This document shows positions 11,093 through 21,075 of a stretch of 64,000 nucleotides of DNA, piece after piece. Source of the stretch: Cylicocyclus nassatus (lineage: Eukaryota; Nematoda; Chromadorea; Rhabditida; Strongylidae); the NCBI GenBank assembly GCA_958299035.1, contig CATQJL010000305.1, positions 75,918,792-75,982,791 on the forward strand. The letters run 5' to 3'. The position numbers were made by a program, and so were the translations under genes. Under the pieces are notes generated by a model. The model did no database searches. It saw only the letters and a list, made by a program, of their open reading frames with translations, and had not been told where the DNA came from. Numbering within the stretch: the stretch's first letter is position 1; the number at the start of each line of letters is the position of its first letter.

Positions 11093-11913
11093 TCCTGAAA
11101 TTAACTGAAGTTTTTGCTTTGTAAATGCGAGAGCCTGTCTTTCACATCAAACGAGAATATTGGCATGAAAAAATGCCCAAGTGCGTCCACTTCAAGCGTA
11201 AAAAAACATATTTCGGATCGAATGACAGTGTTTTTTCTCGCTGTAATATTCTCGGTTTTTTCAAGATTATCACGGCACATCACTGAATGCCTGTGGCGAA
11301 AGAGGCAGCTTGTAATGCGATGTGCCTAGAGCAATGTGGAAACGGAAGCTTCTCGGGTGACTTAAAAGAGCCGAATTTTACATTTGTTTTCGAAAAAACA
11401 CAAAAACTTATGACATTTTGACCCAGTATTAGGTCGCTTAAAAAAATTGCCCTTTCAAATGAATGCCACATTTCGAGGAACAAGGATTTGTAAAATGTAA
11501 AAGATCTTGGTAGCATTCGACGGAGCATTTCATCCTCTTTCTAGATGTTTTCAAATCATTGCGGCATTTCAATAAACTCTCGGCAAATTACCAAAATGCG
11601 ACCGAAGGTATTTGAGATAATCGGTTTTCGCAATCTCTCACTTTCATATCAACTCTCCGAGGCAACAGTTGGATAGAGCAAGTCATACAGAAGAAGTGCA
11701 GCTTTTTTCTCCTGTTATAGCTTGCCATAATTTTTTAGTAGCAGACCATCAGATGCTACAAATTTCCATATTTGATCAACTCAAACCTTTTGAAACTCAT
11801 GAAATGTCAACCGGCAGTATGTTGGGTGCTATTCGATGCAACTTTTGCTCCTCCTTTTGATGGATTTTTTTGCTTTTGATCCGTTTGGAGGAAAAAATCA
11901 TCATAACTCTGTC

Positions 11914-12549
11914 TGTAAAGAACGCTATAGGGTAGTGATTAGCAAAGGCCGCTATCTGCACTATTCGTCAGATTATGAGGTTACAAACTTACGTTCTCAT
12001 GAATCTCCCAAATTTGAGAATAGTGTGTTTTGGCGAATTTTCACCCCTATAATGTGCCAAGCACCAGAATAGTATGAAAGTTGTTGTCAGCCAATGAGTG
12101 ATCCGTTTGAGAGGGAATTTGAAGATTTGCATCATATATGCAGTCAAACAGTCATGACTTTCGAATGTGAAAATTCTCGGCGATGTCGGCGAAAGCGGCG
12201 ACTTTGTGTTTTTCGCTGACATTGCCGAAATCGCCGAGAATTTTCACATCTCACTGTCATAACTGTATGGTATTGTCATAACTGTAGAAAAGCTTATAGA
12301 TTCACTAAAATGAAGGTATGGATGAAAAATCCACAAAGCGCGTTTCTAGCGGGCATCTGCTAGCAGCAGAGAAAAGATTTTTGTTCTATCAATTTATCAG
12401 TCAGGTACAATACCGCTCAGTAACATGCAAAATTTGCGGAATTTCACAAAATTCCCGGATTGTCGCCACAGAATGTCGCGAAATTCCTGGAATGTCGCGA
12501 AATCCCCGGAATGTCGCGAATTTTTGACATTCTGTGGGTGGTATTGTAT
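11914..12549 (+). repeat. 0.6-kb dispersed repeat, copy B
   Basis: A direct copy of 3992-4610, with the same start (GTAAAGAACGCTATAGGG) and the same end (GTGGGTGGTATTGTA). The hairpin around the CGGCGATGTCGGCGAAAGC phrase is conserved. The terminal 145 bp (about 12406-12549) are a TACAATACC-type MITE with tandem TGTCGCGAAAT units. It abuts the right arm of the 3.7-kb foldback. Confidence 0.75.
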
Positions 12550-13660
12550 ATGTGTATAAACTTTCTTACTTGGTGTGTTCAGCCATGCTGAACTGATAAT
12601 CTTAATATAAGTACTATTGTCAAGTCTGATCACAATGAACCAAACAACATGTCTAATTTGTTTTTATGTGTATGTCCAAGTAGACAAGCAGCTAAAGTTT
12701 TGAAGACGAGTCAAAGCTCCTTACAGTGATCCTAAACTTAACAGTTGGCTTGAGTGATTCACTACTTTCTTGCAACAAACAGGTGTGAGTATAAAACAAT
12801 AGGCTACGGAATCACAGTCCTAGTAGATGTCATAAGCAGTAGTGGCCCAAGCGAGTGCAACAATACATCGCCATGTTTGGCTTTGTTATTCATCTCACAT
12901 TTATTGAGTCTCCATAACAGAAGAGTTTTTGCGTCACCGGATTGTTTTGCCAGGTGGGTAAAGAAGAAATGGTTTTACTTCGCTTTTCTATTTCTGCTAT
13001 AACCATATTAATTCTATCAGTCTCCTCTTGTCGTCGATATGTTCTCTTACCTGCTCAGCAAAAGTACTAAATGGTAGCAATAGCAATGTCAGGTTGCTCC
13101 GCGGCTCTGCTGAATCAGGCAAAAAGACACATTTGGGACTTTATACGCCATTGAGGCTGCCTCATACTCCGCACCTAAAAAGCACGACAGTCTCCGCAAA
13201 TGCTGACCTTCATCATCTTCTTGCAGAGCACAAGTACCATTCCCACTCTGCAGGAAACGAAGGGCATTAAGAAGGACGTGAGTGTTGAGTGATGAGATAT
13301 CATTCGCTATCATTCGAGGTGACAAAAATTCATCCTTCCACTTCAAAAGATCAGCATCATTAATCGCTAATCCACAATCTGCAGCTGATGAGCAGAACTA
13401 GATGTTTTTACAAAGAAGTGGAGAAAGTCGTTATTAAGATGTCATTCTACAAACTTGTTGTAGGTTATGAAACGCCATAGGGATGCCAATGGAAGAGAAA
13501 AGGCCATCGCCTTATTGAGCTTCACTACGCCGCACAACTTTTTCAGAAGACCATTCTTATGAAAAAAAAGAAAATGTCGGAGGGCATGGGAATCGCCCAA
13601 TAGAACGATTCACGATCATTCAACCATATACTCACCAACTAAACTTGGAGCTTTCTCGAT
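12550..13660. other. Gene-poor stretch with isolated splice-like signals
   Basis: No gene can be assembled. On the plus strand, a short exon-like piece at about 13227-13277 has a CTTCTTGCAG acceptor and a GACGTGAGT donor, but no partners were found. On the minus strand, a GAGCAGGTAAGAG donor near 13040 follows a hydrophobic frame (LTLLLLPF). A minus-strand frame starting NGLLKKLCGVVKLNKAMAF lies near 13440-13560. These may be remnants of a decayed gene. Confidence 0.3.
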
Positions 13661-13663
13661 ATT

Positions 13664-14038
13664 TTAGTCGTGCCATCCTTCTGCAATGTCTTCGACCAGG
13701 CCCTTCTCAGAACGAAGGTATGGTTTAGTCAATGGAAAGAAGCGTCTACTGCGCGGCGGCAAGAATGTTAAAGACCATTTATGACAGTCACAGGCTGAGC
13801 TCGTACTAAGTTGTGAAGGGCCTATCAGGAAGATCTTAATGTAGATTACGACCATCTTCAAAAGGATTGCGAGTTTGCGGGCTTGCGCATCAATGACTTT
13901 TGAGACAAACTTGGAACGCAAATCGCATCTCGCATCAACCGCCAAGGAATTGCGCTGAAGAAGAAGATTTTTGTGGCAAGATCCGGATGCAATTTCTCTC
14001 AAGTGACGAGTGACGACGGCCACCGCCGACTGCATCAA
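13664..14038 (-). CDS. Unassigned open frame, 124 codons, possibly a decayed gene
   Basis: A minus-strand frame unusually long for this AT-rich window (MQSAVAVVTRHLREIASG at its start). A GACATTGCAG acceptor and a TTGGTGAGT donor near 13630-13690 lie in other frames. No family is recognised. The plus strand across the same bases shows only a vague reverse-transcriptase-like phrase (AGLRIN). It may be a fragment of a pseudogene or chance. Confidence 0.25.
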   Translation of the reverse strand: MMQSAVAVVTRHLREIASGSCHKNLLLQRNSLAVDARCDLRSKFVSKVIDAQARKLAILLKMVVIYIKIFLIGPSQLSTSSACDCHKWSLTFLPPRSRRFFPLTKPYLRSEKGLVEDIAEGWHD

Positions 14039-14054
14039 AAAAAAATCATCTTAT

Positions 14055-14110
14055 ATAAAAGCTGAATGTCTGTTTGTCTGTCTGTCTGTATGTCTGTCTG
14101 TATGTCTGTA
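14055..14110 (+). repeat. TGTCTG microsatellite
   Basis: Repeated TGTCTG/TGTATGTCTG units directly after a TATATAAAAGCTGAATG phrase. The DNA beyond (ACCGATCCGGACCAAACTTGGCACACA) has the look of a dispersed repeat end found in many animal genomes, but no partner copy is in the window. Confidence 0.6.
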
Positions 14111-14754
14111 CGTATGTTCCGAATAGAAAATTTCATTTCTGAACCGATCCGGACCAAACTTGGCACACATACACTACGGGCCCCGGCGGGTGTCATAGGC
14201 TACTTTTCGTCATCGATCGTTATCGATTTTATCGATTTTTTGCAAAATTTGAGCTACGGGGCTGGGAGTTGGCACAGGGGGGTAATCGACAGGGTCAAGC
14301 AAGGGGTGTGGCACACAATCGCTGGTTACGACCCCCCCCCCTGACTGCTGTCTTAATAAGACCCCCCCCCCCCTGAACTATATACCTAAGATAGCATTAC
14401 CAGAGTTGAGAAAGAGGTCAGGCACAAGTCTTTCGAATCCCCCCCCCCTCCCATGAAAGCCCTCCACCTTCTTCCTCCTCTTAACTTCTGGACCTCAAAG
14501 TGTGACATTCTGGAGGACACCATCTTTTTCTAAAGAGTTTTCAGATTTCTGAGAGCTGTACGCCCGATTTTCTGTGACTGCACTTTACAATCACACGTAA
14601 TTTGACGGCTGATTTTAATCTGAATGGGCATATTGAAAGGGCCATAATTTTCTTATGGGTGGGGCGTGCGGCTCCAGATTTCCAATGTAGCAAGAAGAAG
14701 CTATGTGCTCAATACTCATAACAGCAATGGAGCGCTTCCTGGATTTTGAAGGCG
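14111..14754. other. Repeat-like DNA with C tracts, no gene
   Basis: Holds ATCGATCGTTATCGATTTTATCGATTTTTT, split here as overlapping ATCGAT units, and two C runs at 14331-14342 and 14362-14373. No exon-like frame. Confidence 0.4.
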
Positions 14755-14833
14755 AGTTAAGGGGGTGCGGCACACCCCCTTAAAAGCTGCGGCAGCCGCA
14801 GCTTTTAGAGGGTTGTGCCGCACCCCATTAACT
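14755..14833. repeat. 79-nt nested hairpin
   Basis: The outer arms AGTTAAGGGGGTGCGGCACA and TGTGCCGCACCCCATTAACT pair almost completely. The inner part pairs AAAAGCTGCGGC with GCCGCAGCTTTT around a single base. GC content is far above the flanks. It could be a very small foldback element or a structured RNA; nothing in the sequence decides which. Confidence 0.75.
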
Positions 14834-15347
14834 ATATCAAAAAAACATTTTTAGCGGACAGTATTTATATGAATCGATAGCCTAAACCTTGTAGATTCCA
14901 CAGGACTGTTTGGAACCTGATTTGTCTTTTTAGCTCTAAGTAATATTTGGTGAAAGCATAGCGATCAGAAGCGAAAAATGGGAAAAACGAGATTTTGGTT
15001 GGCTTCTAATTCCACAGTGTAAAGGTCTTCTGAAGCGAGATTCCTGAGGTGGACAAAGAATGAGTAGTGTTTTGTCTTGAGTGCAAAAACGGATAGCTAA
15101 TTCACCTTTGAAACAAAGTTAACCATGTTGGAAATTGACCATTTCATTTAGGTAGCCTAGTATCTTGAATTAATTAATTCTAAAGTTATCTTGTTTCGCC
15201 TCTACCCCTAGACATGGAACTGCATAAGACCACTCCCGAGGCTCATCAGTAGGGAGGAACGGTTGAAGGAGGAGAAGAGTGATGACACCATAGCTGGGTC
15301 GCCTTTTATACCTGTGGGGTAGCTCAAATAGATTAAAGGCCGAATAA
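14834..15347. other. 3' flank of the Penelope-like element, no gene
   Basis: AT-rich, no exons recognised. The minus-strand 3' boundary of the reverse-transcriptase element should fall here but no terminal repeat was found. Confidence 0.35.
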
Positions 15348-17016
15348 TTAGATCATACTGTAGATTATATTAGAAACAAAGGTTTTGACATTTCTGAAAT
15401 TGCTTAATTGTTTATACTTGTATGTAATGCATTTGTTAAATGTCAAACATTTGAATATTCCTAGCTGTATCATTTCTTTGTCATATTTCAGTTTGAGCAA
15501 TAACCTAATCAGAATTTTGACTCTATCGTAAAAGTCTTCAAACTCAGTGCAGGTTCTATATATTCTTAGAACTTCTGTATAAATAATAGCGCATTTAAGC
15601 ATAGAGCTTATGTATGAAGACCCATGGCTAAATCTGATTACTTCGAAATCAAAATCATCTGTTTTGTTATACTGTTTAGTGTTTATAACACCATTTCTAA
15701 TCGAAATGTGTACATCTAGGAAATCACATTCATACTCTGTAGGATTTGTGGTTTCTAAATTCAAAATATTATTATAGACTTTGTCCAGTACTGTTTTTAT
15801 GAATTCTTGGGTCTTGTTATGGATGATTAGAATATCATCCATATATCGATATGCCTGAAATAGAAAATTTGGATTTTGTATATTGCAGGCAAAGATATAC
15901 TCAAAATATGAGAGAATAAGATCTGCAATTATAGGGCTAGCATTACCGCCCTGGGGTACTCCAATTTTTTGATTGAAAAGTTGGTTTCCAACTCGACAGA
16001 AACTATTACGTAGAATATAATCAATGAGATAAATTATATCTTCTATTCTATAGTACCTATATCCTAAAGTGTTATCTTGTGTTGTGCAGTACATAATTTT
16101 ATGATTATTATTAATTTTTATGAAACTTCTGCATGCATTTTTGAAGCAAATTTTGAGTATTTCTTTCAGATTGCTTATAATGACATTATGTGGAATATTA
16201 GTGAACATATTGGTAAAATCTGCTGAAAATAATTTTTTGTTGTCTATTTCTAAGTTTCTCAGGTCCGTTGATATATTAATATCATTAATAGCCCAGTAAG
16301 TTTGTAAGCATTTTTTATTTTTCATGACTGTGTATGCATAATTTCGTTAACATTTTAATGTTTTCTAAACTGAGAATATGTCGTAATTCAAATGTTATAG
16401 GCTTTGCACTACTGTTATATGCACCTATAATAAACCTAAACTTTGTGGGATTCTTATGTAATTTGGGTGCGCAATATATGATCGGAATATTATAGCTTTC
16501 TTGTTTGTAAATGTGTAATTTATTCGCGAATGCAATGTGCCGGTTAACAATTTCGTTTATATCAATATCTACCTTTTCATATATTTGATTGATTGTATTT
16601 GTAGTCAAGCCCATTTCTTCCATTATAATTTTCAGGTATAGTCTCTTGCAAATGATACCATAATTGGAGCTGGCTTTATCTAACGGACAGATTATGAAGT
16701 ATTTGTGTATATAATCAAGCTCATTTGTAGCGATTTTAATGGACGTATTATTATTAGTACAGTAAAATATTCTGGTCTTGATTTTCTCAAAACTATGGTA
16801 AACTGTTTGTTGTATTCTCTCAGTGATGTGTTTACTTAAATGATATTTTTTCTTTAATTTGTTTATGTATTCTTGGAGTATGTGTAGCCAGGTATTTTTG
16901 ATTTTTTGATGAGTAAATTTTAATTGGGAACGAAATTTTGTTCCTTTTTGGGAAATTTCAAAGATATTCAGTTTATTAAAAATACTGGGTTTCGCGAAGG
17001 AGGGGCATTTGAACAT
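15348..17016 (-). pseudogene. Penelope-like element reverse transcriptase, one frameshift
   Basis: Two minus-strand frames (16315-17016, 233 codons; 15348-16325, 325 codons) together encode one reverse transcriptase. Frame 1 carries CPLDKASSN (residues 110-118), PKLHKNP (184-190) and KFRFI (192-196), the fingers-region signatures of Penelope-like and telomerase-related enzymes. Frame 2 carries motif A (FSADFTNMFTNIPH, Asp36), motif B (GVPQGGNASP, 122-131), motif C (YMDD, 161-164) and a FLD motif (202-204). The frames overlap by 11 nt at an A-rich site, where the protein is expected to be continuous. All catalytic residues are present and there are no internal stops, so the copy is young. No GIY-YIG endonuclease domain is visible in the window, and the element ends were not found. 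GC content is lower than the surroundings. The assignment to the Penelope group, rather than another telomerase-like lineage, is by motif only. Confidence 0.82.
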
Positions 17017-17161
17017 CTAACAATAAGTAAGTAATCGTACTAAAAGTGGAGGCTCATGGCAGTGCTGCTGTTGCACTCTGTAGTTATGCCACATGGACTC
17101 CAGCATCTTGTTATAAGAACTTGCGGTTTTTTGTCTTCGGAGCTCACGCATACCTACACCA

Positions 17162-18182
17162 GTGGCCGTATTCATCAACGAACCCTGAGGGTTAAATTAA
17201 CCCCCAGGGTTAGTTTAACCCTCAGGGTTCATTGGCCGTATTCATCAACCATAGGAAGGGTTTGCCACCGAACGCAATCCACCCGTATCGATCAACGAAC
17301 CTGTGGCCGTAATCATCAACGAACCCTGTGGTTGATGAATACGGCCAATGAATCCTGAGGGTTAAACTAACCCTGAGGATAAAAGCGTCAGTTACGCGTG
17401 CGCTGTGCAAACTCACATCACAGAATGCCTAAGTACGTGCTAAATTCACTATATACTTCCATTCTTGCACTGTTATAGTAGTATAATCAACGAATAAGCT
17501 TCTAACACTAGTTTTTATAATACATCTCTAGCATATTTGTGCAGCATCCAAACTTACAGCGTGAGTTTATTTTCATGTGTGCAATTGTGTCGTGTAAGTT
17601 CTACTTCTGCGCAGTTCGTTTTATACCGGGCTTGTGCTACTCTTTTAGGGGTCAGTGCGTGTTATCATAAAGTGGTTCTTTGTTTTAGCACTTGTCAAAG
17701 TGGAATGCGCAACCATTTTTCCTCGTCGCATTCATTTGTCACCAAAGCTAGAATTCTTTTTCTCGCGAACTCAGTTTCATGTACTTTGAATTTGAGCATA
17801 AAACGAAGTCGAACCTAAATAGTATAACAACAATCTAATACTGAATACTACAATACTCGTTGATCGCTTTTTATAAAACTTTCAGATGCGAGTAAATGTT
17901 TGTATGAAGTGTCAGGGTAGAGTCAACCTTGTTCTAAGCTAGGGTTAAATTAACCCTGATGAATCACGTAAGTTTAACCCTCCAGAGTTAGTTTAACCCT
18001 CACTATTCGTTGATGAATACGGGTTAGTCGCTTTCGGGGTAAAATTAACCCTCAAGGTTAGATTTAACCCTCAGGGTTAAGCTTACCCTGTGTTTCATGA
18101 ATACGAGTTAATCGCTCTCCAGGGTTAAATTAACCCTGCAGGGTTAGTTTAACCCTCAGGGTTCGTTGATGAATACGGCCAC
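17162..18182. mobile_element. TTAACCC-rich inverted-repeat element with GTGGCCGTATTCATCAACG ends
   Basis: Outer ends GTGGCCGTATTCATCAACGA and TCGTTGATGAATACGGCCAC form a long inverted repeat that continues inward as runs of AACCCTGAGGGTTAAA and related palindromic units. Extra partial copies of the end sequence lie at 17231-17255, 17281-17350 and 17990-18030, so it is composite or has undergone internal duplication. The middle (about 17420-17930) is unrelated AT-rich DNA without a transposase frame. It belongs to the widespread class of MITEs ending in GGCCGTATTCAT; the superfamily is not determined. Confidence 0.72.
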
Positions 18183-18323
18183 AGAAGAACAAAGTATGTA
18201 TACGTGTTAGTCTACTGTACGTTCAGCATTCTTGCATCAGATGCTTTCATTGTTATTTTCATAATGCTGAAATTAGAATATTAAGTTACATAATGGAATA
18301 ATCTGGGCTTATATGGTTTATTT

Positions 18324-21075
18324 CTACAACTTAGAATAAGCTGTATAATAGACGTCATTCTCCTTGACAGGTCGCCGTGCTTCCGTTAACTTCGTGGATT
18401 TTAGGCGACGCGAGTAAAATATAAGAGACCAGATCATTAGTGACGAGATTAGCGTGTAGAATGGTACTACATGTATACATTTTACCTTAACTTGCAGCAA
18501 GAACTTGCTTCCGTTAACTTCGTGGATTTTAGGCGACGCGAGTAAAATATAAGAGACCAGATCATTAGTGACGAGATTAGCGTGTAGAATGGTACTACAT
18601 GTATACATTTTACCTTAACTTGCAGCAAGAATTCTTCAAACTCACGTAGCTGATGACAAATAGCATCCGAATGGTGTACGTGTCATATATCCTTGTCAAG
18701 TGAGCGAGTACTGCACCAGAAATAACAAAAAATCCGAAACAAATGTTTTGAAAAATTGACAGTGGCAATAGCATTCTGACCACCGGATAATTTTCAATCA
18801 GTTGATAGGATGACCTCAAGTCAAAGCGCTTTCTAAAAAATCTTGAGTAGTGACGCTACGAGTATAGTCTAAATTTGTCACCTTTTTGCTGCAGCTTTAT
18901 TGCTTGTGTATAGAATTATGACTCCGATCAGAGTCAACACATTTATACCACAAAACGCAGCACCTTTATTCGCTACTCTTTCCATTGTAGAATTAAACAT
19001 TCGAAAATTTTTCTTTCGTAACATTCCCTCGTCTTCTGTTTCCCACAAAGTGATACCAAATGCAACAATCGCCTAAAATGGCTGCACATCGTGCGGGGAC
19101 AGATGCCAAACAACCTGCTCACCGAAATTGCTGCCAGGATCGAACCTAACTTCTTCCCATATGTCTCGTAGTCGCTGAGCTTCAATGATGCTATGCAACG
19201 TTCAGCAACCATTGCAAACTTCAATGTCAGTAATCAGTATAGATGATACCTAGCGAAGAGATTACCTGCAGAATAGCAAAGCAGTTTGTGGTAAAGAATA
19301 TTCCTATGCCCATGGAGCGGCATATCCAAAGTGGAACAGCAAAATCGCACAGTGTAGTTAGCGATAGATAGTGATACATCTCATAAACCTGAACATAACA
19401 TTGAGAAAGGAATGGCATAGTCAGAAGTCGAAGTGGCCAATTCAAGCAAGCTGGAGTGCGAAGTTAAGCACAGTGTCGTAGTTCCAGCTTACCTTTAGGC
19501 TTTGAGTGAATAACCTTAGTTGCATTTTTTGGCCCAGCATTAAGCTGAATATGGCTCTATACTGCCAAATTTGCGCCTTGCATGCACGATTTCTTAGCTG
19601 AATAAACGGCCTTAATGGCTTCGAAGGCAGCGTTTTATGCTGCATCAAATGGTATGCAGCTTATTTGGATTGGCCACTTCGGTTTTTGACCATTCACTTG
19701 TGTATGCAACTAAACGGTTGCGCTGAGGATGTCTGATTGAAACACTTAATTAAAATTGCAAAGATGCTCAAGATGTACTTATATGCAGAGCATGTTTTTG
19801 ATACTTTTTTTCAAAATTGTGTTGTAAATCACAGCATATTTCGATGCTCCCTTGATTCCTCATCAGCCAAAATTTTACAGCAGACTGCAGAAAGATTCTT
19901 TCTGACCTCTCTGTGGTTTCCTGTTAGTTTGATTTTAAATTTTACTTAATTATACCTATACTTGAACACAAGAGTACACTTCCAGAAATTGTCGCATGTA
20001 CGGTTATTTCAAATACCTCAGATTTTGTCTATTGAACAACAACGCCACATTGACTTGAATATCTTTATGACGTACTTCCATCTTGAACGTGACGCTGTCG
20101 TCCTATATAAAAAAAAACTCAGTTCATCAGACTCCAATGAACTTCTAATCGTTTCAAAGTAGTTCTCGTAGAGTACAACGCATTGCATTCATCATTTAGG
20201 TTATCGAAGGCTTTCGCCGAAAAAAAATGTAATTAGTAAAATGTTAGGTTAAACCGAAAGTTCGTTCGCACCATTTCCAAAGATTCATAACTTCTGCTTT
20301 TTCCAACCAATTTGACTGCTTTTATCTTTCTATGAAAGAGTAATTCATGCTCTTTATAAAGACATCTTAGCTGCTTACTAATGCCCATCTGTTGCATAGA
20401 TAGGAACGATAGAAGAAAATTAGTCAAAATTCGAATTTTCTGTGTAGGCTCATAAAAATCGCAAACTTGCAGCGAAAATCGGAGCAGTCAATATTATAGA
20501 TTATTTCACCAGCTCTTTCTAACTGTGCAAAGTTTGCGCTGATTGAGCTCCTCTATGAAAAGTTATGATTCTCGAGCAAAAGGGCGAATTTGATTTATTT
20601 TGGCATTTCTCTCGAAAATCATAACTTTTCATAGAAACGCTCGATCGGCGCAAACTTTGCAAATTTAGAAATAGCAGGTAACAGAACCTACAATACTGAC
20701 TGCTCCGATTTTTGTTGCAAGCTTCCGATTTTTTATGACCCTACACAGAAAATTCAAATTTCGACCAATTTTCTTCTATCGTTCCTATCTATGCAATAGA
20801 TGACCATTAGTAAGCAACAAAGATGTCATTATAAAGAGCATATTTACTCTTTCACATAAAAATAAAAGCAGTCAAATCGGTTGGAAATATCAGAAGTTAT
20901 GAATTTTTGAAAATGGTGCGAACGAACTTTCGGTCTAACCTAATACAGCATAAAATCAATTTAAGAGAAATCAAAGTGCGAAAATTACTCAATTCTTGGA
21001 CCATGTACCAACCTGAATGATGATGAAAGTGATAGAATTTGCGATGTATAGCAGCAGCATCTGCATGATCAAGAT
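18324..21075 (-). CDS. Seven-transmembrane chemoreceptor, Sra/Sre superfamily (5' end not found)
   Basis: Minus-strand exons: 21013-21075, 19493-19561, 19266-19388, 19123-19218, 18882-19072, 18646-18832, and a last exon ending with a stop at 18324 (start 18485 or 18613). Phases join throughout, giving 296 codons without the N-terminus. Landmarks: a hydrophobic helix (ILIMQMLLLYIANSITFIII); a third helix running into VAERCIASLKLSDYE, where the ER and YE pairs are typical of nematode Sre-like receptors; a helix LTLIGVIILY; the RSSYQLIENYPVVRMLLPL loop and helix characteristic of this superfamily; and a final helix PFYTLISSLMIW with a polar tail. Small introns are 47-104 nt. The first intron is 1451 nt and contains a 700-bp foldback. 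AATAAA follows the stop immediately. It would act as a chemosensory GPCR in sensory cilia. The exact subfamily is uncertain. Confidence 0.82.
18378..18633. repeat. Perfect 128-bp tandem duplication of the chemoreceptor last exon
   Basis: Bases 18378-18505 and 18506-18633 are essentially identical for 128 bp. The unit includes a TTAAG acceptor-like site, the helix-seven coding part and the start of the C-terminal tail. Using the acceptor in the 5' copy would leave an intron of only 32 nt. Using the one in the 3' copy gives a 160-nt intron and the same frame. Near-identity points to a very recent event or an assembly artefact. Confidence 0.85.
20244..20943. mobile_element. 700-bp full-length foldback element in the chemoreceptor intron
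   Basis: Ends TTAGGTTAAACCGAAAGTTC and GAACTTTCGGTCTAACCTAA are inverted, and pairing continues to a centre near 20595 (for example TTTGCAAAGT..CGC pairs with GCGCAAACTTTGC, and TATGAAAAGTTATGATT pairs with AATCATAACTTTTCATA). A shorter relative lies at 37930-38403. No coding capacity. It lies within intron 1 of the assembled chemoreceptor gene model. Confidence 0.8.

Larger units (their letters stand above)
8187..11893. mobile_element. 3.7-kb foldback element with 0.8-kb inverted arms
   Basis: The left arm (about 8187-8995) and the right arm (about 11093-11893) are inverted copies with moderate divergence. For example, CTTCCGTTTCCACAATG at 8727 pairs with CATTGTGGAAACGGAAG at 11333, and AGCATCTGATGGTCTGCTAC at 8329 pairs with its reverse complement near 11741. 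The inner 2.1 kb holds a diverged relative of the arm (about 9480-9650), a smaller element at 9889-10138 and the TACGC palindrome at 10406-10675. No transposase frame was found, so it appears non-autonomous, and the arm divergence suggests it is old. Confidence 0.78.

Noticed and set aside
17930..18180. Internal telomere repeat because of many TTAACCC units
   Set aside because: The nematode telomere unit is TTAGGC; here the units are palindromic (AACCCTGAGGGTT) and belong to an inverted-repeat element.
19442..19648. 68-codon minus frame as a stand-alone protein
   Set aside because: Only 19493-19561 is supported, as one exon of the chemoreceptor gene; the rest is intron.
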